A DNA stretch of 7,011 bases from positions 1 to 7,011 of the forward strand of contig WJMB01000337.1 in assembly GCA_014728185.1 (NCBI GenBank). Direction: 5' to 3'. A model generated the notes under the pieces. That model did not search any database, had not been told where the DNA came from, and saw nothing but the letters and a program-made list of their open reading frames with translations. The translations under genes were made by a program, and so were the position numbers. Shown piece by piece: positions 1 through 5,444 of this stretch. Positions within the stretch are counted from its first letter, which is position 1, and each line of letters opens with the position of its first letter. Source of the stretch: Candidatus Coatesiibacteriota bacterium (lineage in GTDB: Bacteria > RBG-13-66-14).

Positions 1-18
1 CCCCACGGAGGTCGGCAA

Positions 19-1197
19 GTGGCCCACCTACGTATCGAAGACAAGCTCTGCATCGGCTGCGCCAAGTGCGTCAAGGTCTGCCCCTTCGGCGCCCTGAAGA
101 TGGTAGACAAGATCGCCCGGGTCAACGAGCGCTGCACGGACTGCGGCGCCTGCGTCGACGAATGCCCCGTGGACGCCATCGTCCTGGACCGTCCCGAGAC
201 GACGGGCGGCGTGGATCTGGACGCTTACCGCGGCGTCTGGGTGGCCGTCGAGACCCACGACGACGGCGTGGCCCACGTCAGCCTGGAGCTGTTGGGCGAG
301 GGCCGTCTGCTGGCCGATGAACTCGACGTGCCCCTCTCGGCCCTGCTCCTCGGCGACGACGTCAGCGGCCTCACCGACGAGCTGATCGCCCACGGCGCCG
401 ACGTGGTCCACCTGGGCCGCCATCCCCTGCTCAAGCGCTACAACACCGACGGCTACGTCAAGGCCGCCGCCGCGGTGATCGAGAAGTACAAGCCCGAGAT
501 CGTCCTCTTCGGCGCCACCAACAACGGCCGCGACTGGGCCGGCGCCCTGGCAACCCGCCTGGGCACGGGCCTGACCGCCGACTGCACCGGCCTGGCCATC
601 GACACCGAAAACCGGCGCCTCCAGCAGACCCGGCCCGCCTTCGGCGGCAACATCATGGCCACCATCATCACCCCCAACCACCGCCCCCAGATGGCCACCG
701 TGCGGCCCAAGGTCTTCCCCGTCCGCTCGGCCCCGGGCCACGAGGGCAGGGTCATCGAAGAGAAGGTCGAGCTGGCCGAGAGCGACCTGCTGGCCGTGCT
801 GCGCGAGTTCATCCCCGCCAAGGCCGGTTTCAACATCGCCGAGGCCCGCATCATCGTCTCGGGCGGCCGCGGCGTAGGCAAGCCCGAGAACTTCCAGAAG
901 ATCTTCGACCTGGCCGAGGCCCTCGGCGGGGCCGTCGGCGCCAGCCGTGCCGCCGTCGACGCCGGCTGGATGCCCTACCCCCACCAGGTGGGCCAGACCG
1001 GCCGCACCGTGCGTCCCCGGCTCTACGTGGCCTGCGGCATCTCCGGGGCCATCCAGCACCTGGCCGGGATGAAGACCTCGGAGTACATCGTGGCCATCAA
1101 CAAGGACCGCAACGCGCCGATCTTCGAGTACGCCCACTTCGGCATCGTCGGCGACCTGCACGAGGTGGTCCCCGAGCTGACCCGGATGCTCAAGTGA
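19..1197 (+). CDS. etfA: Electron transfer flavoprotein alpha subunit with N-terminal 2x[4Fe-4S] ferredoxin domain
   Basis: FAD-binding alpha subunit of an EtfAB heterodimer, which passes electrons between acyl-CoA-type dehydrogenases (or lactate/caffeyl-CoA-type enzymes) and other carriers in the cytoplasm. Residues 1-60 form a bacterial ferredoxin domain with two CxxCxxCxxxCP motifs (Cys 11, 14, 17, 21 and 39, 42, 45, 49), so two [4Fe-4S] clusters are expected. Residues about 72-235 are the ETF N-domain. Residues about 275-392 are the C-terminal FAD domain, with SGGRGVG (281-287), GASRAAVDAGW (307-317), VGQTGRTVRP (324-333), CGISGAIQH (339-347) and SEYIVAINKD (354-363). The GTG start at 19 follows GGAGG (7-11) with a 7-nt gap. 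At 392 aa it matches ferredoxin-fused EtfA rather than the shorter plain form. EtfB is expected just upstream, off the window. Ferredoxin-fused EtfA is known in bifurcating complexes of anaerobes (CarE, LctC), but bifurcation cannot be judged without EtfB. The frame is also open to the left edge, so a start outside the window is possible but less likely. Confidence 0.96.
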   Translation: MAHLRIEDKLCIGCAKCVKVCPFGALKMVDKIARVNERCTDCGACVDECPVDAIVLDRPETTGGVDLDAYRGVWVAVETHDDGVAHVSLELLGEGRLLADELDVPLSALLLGDDVSGLTDELIAHGADVVHLGRHPLLKRYNTDGYVKAAAAVIEKYKPEIVLFGATNNGRDWAGALATRLGTGLTADCTGLAIDTENRRLQQTRPAFGGNIMATIITPNHRPQMATVRPKVFPVRSAPGHEGRVIEEKVELAESDLLAVLREFIPAKAGFNIAEARIIVSGGRGVGKPENFQKIFDLAEALGGAVGASRAAVDAGWMPYPHQVGQTGRTVRPRLYVACGISGAIQHLAGMKTSEYIVAINKDRNAPIFEYAHFGIVGDLHEVVPELTRMLK

Positions 1198-1230
1198 CCC
1201 CGGAGTAGCAATACCGCCTACTGCGATACT

Positions 1231-1258
1231 AAAACCTCCCCGACGGGGAGGTTTTTTT
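1231..1258 (+). terminator. Intrinsic terminator after etfA
   Basis: Perfect 11-bp stem, AAAACCTCCCC (1231-1241) pairing with GGGGAGGTTTT (1245-1255), with a GAC loop. It is followed directly by the rest of a seven-T tract (1252-1258). It lies 33 nt past the etfA TGA and should end the etf transcript, separating it from the porin unit. The A-rich left arm means the structure could also work for leftward transcription, though no gene faces it from the right. Confidence 0.93.
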
Positions 1259-1320
1259 CACGTATTCCAGCTCAAACCCTTCCGTCCCCGCAGTCCGGTG
1301 GACCAGCACCACGAATCGAT

Positions 1321-1349
1321 CGAAGGACCGGTCCGCGCCGGTCCCTTCG
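1321..1349. repeat. Imperfect inverted repeat (hairpin) in the etfA-porin spacer
   Basis: CGAAGGACCGG (1321-1331) is the reverse complement of CCGGTCCCTTCG (1338-1349) apart from one extra C. The result is an 11-bp stem with a single bulge and a 6-nt loop. The left arm overlaps a perfect 10-bp palindrome, GGACCGGTCC (1325-1334). There is no T tract on either side, so a terminator role is not supported. It may be a protein-binding site, a stable RNA element or a copy of a dispersed repeat. Confidence 0.5.
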
Positions 1350-1416
1350 TTATCCACTCGGCCAGCGGTCGTTCCTCAGTACCGCCAAACTGGAACCCCT
1401 CCGCACTAGCTCACAA

Positions 1417-1445
1417 TCTCAATACCGTCTCAATCAATTATCAGT
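1417..1445 (+). promoter_or_regulatory. Tandem 11-bp-period direct repeats, candidate PhoB/OmpR-type operator
   Basis: TCTCAAT occurs at 1417-1423 and identically at 1428-1434, separated by 4 bp. A degraded third copy, TATCAGT (5 of 7 matching), sits at 1439-1445, again 11 bp on. The array runs up to the -35 hexamer of the porin promoter. Seven-bp direct repeats on an 11-bp period abutting the -35 region are the layout used by PhoB and OmpR family winged-helix response regulators. The repeat sequence itself is not the E. coli Pho box, so the regulator is unknown. The pattern is seen directly; the regulator class is inferred. Confidence 0.45.
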
Positions 1446-1446
1446 C

Positions 1447-1476
1447 TTGACATTAACCAGCGCCCCTCTTTAGACT
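1447..1476 (+). promoter_or_regulatory. Sigma-70-type promoter for the porin gene
   Basis: Perfect -35 hexamer TTGACA (1447-1452), an 18-bp spacer, then TAGACT (1471-1476), which matches four of six -10 consensus positions including the key T1, A2 and T6. The surrounding 100 bp is clearly more AT-rich than the rest of the window. Transcription would start near 1483, giving a leader of about 80 nt before the porin ATG at 1562. Confidence 0.6.
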
Positions 1477-1490
1477 ACCTCTCAGAAAAG

Positions 1491-1513
1491 ATGATACAGA
1501 AACTCAGTATCAT
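1491..1513. promoter_or_regulatory. Leader palindrome ATGATAC-N9-GTATCAT
   Basis: A perfect 7-bp inverted repeat (1491-1497 and 1507-1513) with a 9-nt centre. It begins 14 bp after the -10 box, so at roughly +8 to +30 of the predicted porin transcript. As DNA it would suit a dimeric repressor blocking promoter escape. As RNA it would be a small AU-rich hairpin. The arm spacing does not match a Fur box. Confidence 0.4.
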
Positions 1514-1561
1514 TAAGCAGCTCTGTTGGAACCATCCCCCTGTCAAAAACGGAACGAAGCG

Positions 1562-2635
1562 ATGAAGAACAACCCCGCACTAACCACCCTCGGTGTCCCG
1601 GCCCTGATTCTCGCCTTCGCCGCCCCCGCCGTCGCCCTCGACTTCGAGTCCCCGGAGCTATCCGGCAACGTCATGCTCCAGTACTACCACTACATCGGCG
1701 AAGACGACGTCGACCTGGGCTACAGTGTGCCGGCCGGCAGGATCGCCGTGCGCCATGCCGCGGTGGGAGCCGAGGGAGCCTTGGGCGACTACCTGCATTA
1801 CGGCATAGAACTTGGTGTCTCCACCTGCGCCGGCTCCGGCGGCGACGACATCTCGGTGAAATGCAAGGAGGCCGAGATCATGTTCACCCCGCTGGAATGG
1901 CTGGGAACCGGCATCGCACGCGGGCATGTCATGCGCGGCTTCGTCGGCCGGCAGGAGTGTTTCGATAACCCGGTCTGCGAGAAACCGCAGTTCTTCTCTG
2001 TTTTCGGCCAGTGCCACATGACCGGCGCCCGCCTCGAGCTTACACCAACATTCGGTGAAGACCTGTCCCTGGACCTCCAGGCCGGTTTTTACAACGGCTC
2101 CGGCAACACGATGGACATCGAGGGCATCACCCTGGTCGGGCTGCAGCTCCACCTGCCCTGGGGCGTCAGCGTGGGCGGCCACTTCGAGAACCAGACCGTG
2201 GATTATGATTTCGACGGCGACTACGACGACGTCTGGCGGGCCTCGGGAGGGCTGCGCTGGGAGTATGACAGCTTCTACATCGTCGGCGAGTACTTCCTGG
2301 GCACCGGCTTCAACGCGGCCTACGGCGACGTCGAGCCCGTCGAGCTCGAGCGCGACGCGTACTACCTGCTGGGGGCATATGACATCGAACTGGGCTCCGA
2401 GCTCTTTCCCTACCTCCAGCCCCACGTGATGTACGAGGGAATGGAGCTGGGCGGCAATGTCGACGACGACATCGACCGCGATTACTCCTGGCTCACCGGC
2501 GGGGTGACCCTGGGCCTGGGCGGCCTCAATGACGCCGCCTTCAAGCTGGACTACCGGGCCAATCTCACCGCCGAACGCGAGTACGAGGCTCAGAGCGCCG
2601 ACGCGCTCTACGTGCGCCTCCAGGTGGGCTTCTAG
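1562..2635 (+). CDS. Outer-membrane beta-barrel protein, porin O/P-like
   Basis: Predicted outer-membrane porin of 357 aa; the substrate is unknown. The ATG at 1562 is preferred over an in-frame TTG at 1526. From the ATG the protein opens with a clean Sec signal peptide: KNN basic end, hydrophobic 9-22, AxA cleavage after Ala25. The mature part is acidic and made of alternating aromatic/hydrophobic strands such as NVMLQYYHYI (36-45), SFYIVGEYFLG (237-247) and YYLLGAYDIELG (267-278). It ends in LYVRLQVGF (349-357), whose terminal Phe is the usual BAM recognition signature. Size and style resemble phosphate-selective porin O/P or short Gram-negative porins, but I cannot assign specificity. Odd features are five cysteines (89, 101, 133, 139, 151), rare in barrels, and a DxDxDG-like acidic loop (214-220) that could bind Ca2+. 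It has its own promoter, and the ribosome binding site (GGAACGAAG) is weak. Confidence 0.85.
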   Translation: MKNNPALTTLGVPALILAFAAPAVALDFESPELSGNVMLQYYHYIGEDDVDLGYSVPAGRIAVRHAAVGAEGALGDYLHYGIELGVSTCAGSGGDDISVKCKEAEIMFTPLEWLGTGIARGHVMRGFVGRQECFDNPVCEKPQFFSVFGQCHMTGARLELTPTFGEDLSLDLQAGFYNGSGNTMDIEGITLVGLQLHLPWGVSVGGHFENQTVDYDFDGDYDDVWRASGGLRWEYDSFYIVGEYFLGTGFNAAYGDVEPVELERDAYYLLGAYDIELGSELFPYLQPHVMYEGMELGGNVDDDIDRDYSWLTGGVTLGLGGLNDAAFKLDYRANLTAEREYEAQSADALYVRLQVGF

Positions 2636-2645
2636 CTAATCTCAC

Positions 2646-2754
2646 CGGCGGAGTCATGACCCTGACGCCGCTTTCCGTCGAGGGTCCGGGATGACGAGCG
2701 AGTAGCAGAGATTTTTCGGTTTGGTTCGTCTCGACGGCTCCGCCCGTCATCCCG
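2646..2754. repeat. Interleaved inverted repeats downstream of the porin gene
   Basis: Three complementary pairs are visible in this non-coding stretch. CGGCG (2646-2650) pairs with CGCCG (2666-2670), a short bulged hairpin just after the porin stop. CCGTCGAG (2675-2682) pairs exactly with CTCGACGG (2730-2737). CGGGATGACGAGCG (2687-2700) pairs with CGCCCGTCATCCCG (2741-2754), 13 of 14. The last two interleave (A-B-A'-B'), so they would form either competing hairpins or a pseudoknot. No T tract follows. This may be part of a porin 3' end structure or a dispersed palindromic repeat. I see no gene in 2636-2860. Confidence 0.5.
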
Positions 2755-2860
2755 TCCCTCGCCCCTAACAGGCTCATCTGTCACCGGGCGTCCGCGATGC
2801 AATGTACGCCTCAGAAACACAACTCCGGCAACCATCGAGCAGTCCTCAACGGGGATAACC

Positions 2861-3280
2861 ATGAAAACCCCGCCCCCCCGGGACGACCAGTGACGGACGC
2901 TCAGGGTCTGGGGATTGCTCATCCTGTTTTTCCTCGGCGGTGTCCTGCACCTGGCGCTGCATGCCTGCGAAGCCGCAAGCGGAAGCGGCGAAGCGGTCGA
3001 ACCCTTGACCGACGCCATGCTCTGAATCTTCAGCGCCTGGTACATTCTGGCCGCCCCGCCGCCCATCCTGACTCTCATCGCCCGTAGTTCCTTCCGGAGC
3101 CGGCTCGCAGCAATCTTCGGCGGCTTGATGGTTCTGGGAACGGCCGTCGATCTGGTGTTCCATCTGATGGACGGCGAGACACCCACCGTCGTCCTCAGCT
3201 TCTTCACCAGTCTGGTCCCGGGTGCGGCGGCCGTCGATTACGGTTGGCGTTGGGCGCCGGCGATCCCCCACAACGTTTGA
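2861..3280 (+). pseudogene. Four-helix membrane protein frame interrupted by two in-frame TGA codons
   Basis: Reading from ATG 2861 gives a 139-codon frame ending at TGA 3278-3280, broken by TGA at 2891-2893 (codon 11) and 3023-3025 (codon 55). Despite this, the frame has the strong third-position G/C bias of neighbouring genes, no frameshift, and a coherent membrane protein. Likely helices are about residues 16-35 (VWGLLILFFLGGVLHLALHA), 56-74, 82-103 and 108-126, ending in a YGWRW tail. Both TGA codons sit where tryptophan reads naturally (DQ-W-RTLRVWG and DAML-W-IFSAWY), one G-to-A change from TGG. A GGGGAT stretch (2851-2856) is a fair ribosome binding site. The protein family is not recognised. 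The simplest reading is a recently inactivated gene. Selenocysteine, readthrough or sequence error are alternatives; general UGA reassignment is not supported, because neighbouring genes end properly with TGA. Confidence 0.6.
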
Positions 3281-3314
3281 ACTCCCGAAACCGCGATAAC
3301 CCTTGAACAACTCC

Positions 3315-3330
3315 AAGGAGGACCACCTTG
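3315..3330 (+). promoter_or_regulatory. Strong ribosome binding site fixing a TTG start
   Basis: AAGGAGG (3315-3321) stands 6 nt before TTG (3328-3330). This near-perfect Shine-Dalgarno decides the start of the DNRLRE gene, since no ATG gives a signal peptide in this frame. Confidence 0.85.
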
Positions 3331-3948
3331 CTCAAGAAACTGCCCCTCATCCTGTCCCTCGCCCTGTTCATCCCCGTTGCGGCGACCTACCAGGTTACCC
3401 TCTACCCCACCGACGACACCTACACCGACCCCGCCGGCGGCAACCACGGCTCAGACAGCGAACTCTGGGTGGCCAACTACTCCGCTTCCGGGCATTTCGA
3501 GCGCGCCAACCTGCGCTTCGACCTCGACGCCTACGCCGGAGAAACCATGGTGAATGCCACCGTGCACCTGTTCCGCTTCTTCTCCTGCCCCTCCGGCGGC
3601 ACCTGCATGGTCGATTTCCACGATATCACCCAGGACTGGAGCGAGGACACCTGGTCAGGCGGCCACCTGAGCCACAGCGACACCGTCTGGCACAGCCAGG
3701 GTTTCTCCACAGCCGGAGGCGACCAGAGCTGGGAAACCATCGATCTCACCGACCTCTTCGCCGCCTGGATCTCCGGCTCGTTGCCCGACAACAACGGCTT
3801 CGTGATGCACGCTCGGGCGGGCAGCAAGTTCGCCAAGTTCTACTCCAAGGAATATGATGAAGCCTACCGACCATATGTCGAGTTGACCCTGTCCGGAGCG
3901 GCGGTCGAGGACTCGAGCTTCGGCGCAATCAAGTCACTGGGTTGGTGA
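3328..3948 (+). CDS. Secreted DNRLRE domain-containing protein
   Basis: Exported beta-sandwich protein of 206 aa, predicted to act outside the cytoplasm as a structural or binding module. Residues 1-19 are a signal peptide (LKK, hydrophobic LPLILSLALFIPV, cleavage after Ala19). The rest matches the DNRLRE (CBM96-like) pattern: DDTYTDP (29-35), a GSDSELWVAN strand (41-50), RANLRFDL (59-66), DWSEDTWS (103-110), then NNGFVMHARAG (155-165), KFYSKEYDE (170-178) and RPYVELTL (181-188). Cys87 and Cys93 flank a short loop and could form a disulfide. Other members occur singly or as repeats in large surface proteins, where carbohydrate binding or packing is proposed; here it is a single stand-alone domain. 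A short tail follows it, VEDSSFGAIKSLGW (193-206). It lies 47 nt after the TGA-interrupted membrane protein frame and may share its transcript. Confidence 0.85.
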   Translation: MLKKLPLILSLALFIPVAATYQVTLYPTDDTYTDPAGGNHGSDSELWVANYSASGHFERANLRFDLDAYAGETMVNATVHLFRFFSCPSGGTCMVDFHDITQDWSEDTWSGGHLSHSDTVWHSQGFSTAGGDQSWETIDLTDLFAAWISGSLPDNNGFVMHARAGSKFAKFYSKEYDEAYRPYVELTLSGAAVEDSSFGAIKSLGW

Positions 3949-3998
3949 CTCTCTGAGTCTGTTTCATCGTGACTGCTCAACATCCGCCGAACAGATGG

Positions 3999-4022
3999 GG
4001 GCCGGGTCATCAGACCCGGCCC
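3999..4022. terminator. GC-rich hairpin between convergent genes
   Basis: GGGCCGGGTC (3999-4008) pairs perfectly with GACCCGGCCC (4013-4022) around an ATCA loop. It lies 50 nt after the DNRLRE stop codon, in the spacer facing the minus-strand CNNM genes that end at 4206. No U tract follows on either strand, so it may be a pause or mRNA 3' end stabiliser more than a classic intrinsic terminator. Its symmetry would serve both converging transcripts. Confidence 0.6.
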
Positions 4023-4049
4023 TCGCCCAATTCGTGCGAAAAACCCTAC

Positions 4050-4079
4050 CCCTTGGTCGTCAGCCGAAACCTCCAAGGG
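4050..4079. repeat. Short inverted repeat in the convergent spacer
   Basis: CCCTTGG (4050-4056) pairs with CCAAGGG (4073-4079) around a 16-nt loop. It lies between the GC hairpin at 3999-4022 and the end of the minus-strand CNNM gene, and could be a weak 3' end structure for that leftward transcript. Nothing else is recognised in 4080-4205. Confidence 0.3.
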
Positions 4080-4205
4080 TTATCAGCGTTGCTATCGAGT
4101 GGCGGTGGAAACCTTACTGGACTGGTTTTCGACGTCTGTCTACCAGCTTCGACAACTTGGAAGATCAATGAACCCAGGGTCTTCGAGTACCGGCCGAGGA
4201 CAGTC

Positions 4206-5444
4206 TCAGTCCACCCGGCGCAGGCCGACCCGGCGGACCCGACGCGGACCGGCTGCGGCCACGCGCAGGCGCCAGCCGGCGAGCTCAAGCTCCTCACCGG
4301 TCTTGGGGATGCGCTCGAGGTGGTCGTTGAGCAGACCGCCCAGGGTGGCGTAATCGCCGGTGGGCAGCTCGATCTGGTAGCGCTCGAGGAGCTCGACCAG
4401 GCCCGTCTCGGCGGGCAGGATCAACTCCTCGTCGCCGATGCTTTCGGGTCCGACCTCCCCGACGCCCAGGGGCTCGATGTCGATGATGGCGCCCAGGACG
4501 TCGTCCAGGGTGACCAGGCCCAGGGTGGAGCCGAATTCGTCTACGACGACGGCCAGGTTTCGCCCGCTGCGGCGGAACTCGGCCAGCATGCCCTCGAGGG
4601 ATTTATTCTCGGGGACGTAGAGCGGCTCGTGCATCACCCGGCCCAGACGGCTGCCCAGGGGGGCGCGCACCAGCTCGTTCATCGGCACCACGCCGACGAG
4701 CTCGTCGACGCGACCGCGATAGACCATCAGGAAGGGCTTGTCGCTGTTGCCGGCCACGGCGAAGGCCCGGGCTATGCCTGTATCGGCCGGCACGGCCTTG
4801 ATCAGGCGCAGCGGGGTCATCACCTCGCGCACCTCGCGGTCGGCGAAGTGGAAGGCGGCGCCGGCCATCCGGGCGGTGTGGGCCTCGATGGCGCTGTGGC
4901 GCTCGCCTCGGCGCATCATCACCCGCAGCTCCTCGCGGCTGATCCGCCAGGACGACCCGCGCTCGATCTTGAGCAGCTTGAAGAGCAGCCGGGAAAGGCC
5001 GCCGGCGATCAGCGAGACAGGGGCGAAGAGCCAGCCGATGACCCGCAGGGGCCAGATGACGGCCTTGGAGAGACCGTTGGCGTAGGCGCGACCGATGATC
5101 TTGGGCAACAGCTCGCCGAAAAAGAACAGGATCGGTGTGAGAACCACCGAGGTCATCACCGCCACCAGGCCGTGCCACTGGGGCGGCAGGAGCTGGATCA
5201 GCAGGGCCGTGGCCACCGTCGAGGCGCCGACGACACAGACGTTGGTGCCCACCAGCAGGGTGGTGATCAGCCACTCGGGACGGCGCAGGCGCTCCAGCAG
5301 AGTGTGGGCGCGGCGATCCCCGGCGCGGGCCTCGCTGAGCAGGTTCACCCGGTCCACGGAGATCACGGCGGTCTCGAGACCGGAGAAGAAGCCGGAGCCG
5401 AGGATGGCCACCAGCAGCAGGATCAGGCCGAGGAGCAGACTCAT
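4206..5444 (-). CDS. CNNM/CBS/CorC_HlyC family membrane protein (second of tandem pair)
   Basis: Integral inner-membrane protein of the HlyC/CorC (CNNM, UPF0053) family, 412 aa, tied to Mg2+/Co2+ or other cation transport or its regulation. The CNNM (DUF21) domain covers about 1-155 with SGFFSGLETAVISV (17-30), GTNVCVVGAST (66-76) and FGELLPK (109-115), and about four hydrophobic segments (3-22, 58-86, 92-116, 125-152). A CBS pair follows, from REVMTP (206-211) to DEFGSTLGLVTLDDVLGAI (302-320). A CorC_HlyC domain (about 335-405) ends in a basic Arg-rich tail. Its ATG overlaps the stop of the upstream paralogue by 4 bp (ATGA), so the two are translationally coupled. The second CNNM motif reads GTN where the paralogue has GNL, and the family norm is GNN. 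In bacteria, members affect Mg2+ efflux, cobalt resistance or haemolysin-like phenotypes; substrate and direction cannot be read here. Confidence 0.93.
   Translation of the reverse strand: MSLLLGLILLLVAILGSGFFSGLETAVISVDRVNLLSEARAGDRRAHTLLERLRRPEWLITTLLVGTNVCVVGASTVATALLIQLLPPQWHGLVAVMTSVVLTPILFFFGELLPKIIGRAYANGLSKAVIWPLRVIGWLFAPVSLIAGGLSRLLFKLLKIERGSSWRISREELRVMMRRGERHSAIEAHTARMAGAAFHFADREVREVMTPLRLIKAVPADTGIARAFAVAGNSDKPFLMVYRGRVDELVGVVPMNELVRAPLGSRLGRVMHEPLYVPENKSLEGMLAEFRRSGRNLAVVVDEFGSTLGLVTLDDVLGAIIDIEPLGVGEVGPESIGDEELILPAETGLVELLERYQIELPTGDYATLGGLLNDHLERIPKTGEELELAGWRLRVAAAGPRRVRRVGLRRVD

Noticed and set aside
28..1161. Long minus-strand open frame (377 codons) opposite etfA
   Set aside because: It lies opposite a gene with unmistakable Etf and ferredoxin motifs. 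Its product is low-complexity Gly/Ala/Val/Asp without domains, the usual antisense artefact of high-GC genes.
1198..1260. UGA reassigned to tryptophan throughout this organism
   Set aside because: Reading through the etfA TGA would run straight into an intrinsic terminator. The CNNM genes and the DNRLRE gene also end at TGA at natural family ends, so TGA works as stop here.
1489..1515. Fur box overlapping the leader palindrome
   Set aside because: The arms ATGATAC and GTATCAT are 9 nt apart, whereas a Fur site needs the GATAAT hexamers nearly contiguous. The match is only superficial.
1526..1561. Upstream TTG start for the porin
   Set aside because: It would add twelve polar residues in front of a perfect signal peptide; the ATG at 1562 gives a standard n-region.
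2891..3070. Selenocysteine insertion element (SECIS) after either in-frame TGA
   Set aside because: By eye only short 3-4 bp pairings follow the TGAs at the needed distance. No stem-loop with a convincing apical GU loop is visible, and no Cys-rich redox motif surrounds the sites.
2632..3207. Minus-strand open frame of 191 codons (and another at 2846-3316) over the TGA-interrupted gene
   Set aside because: The translations are Arg/Ser-rich or charged low complexity with no fold. The plus strand shows hydrophobic helices and proper third-position bias, so the minus frames are artefacts.
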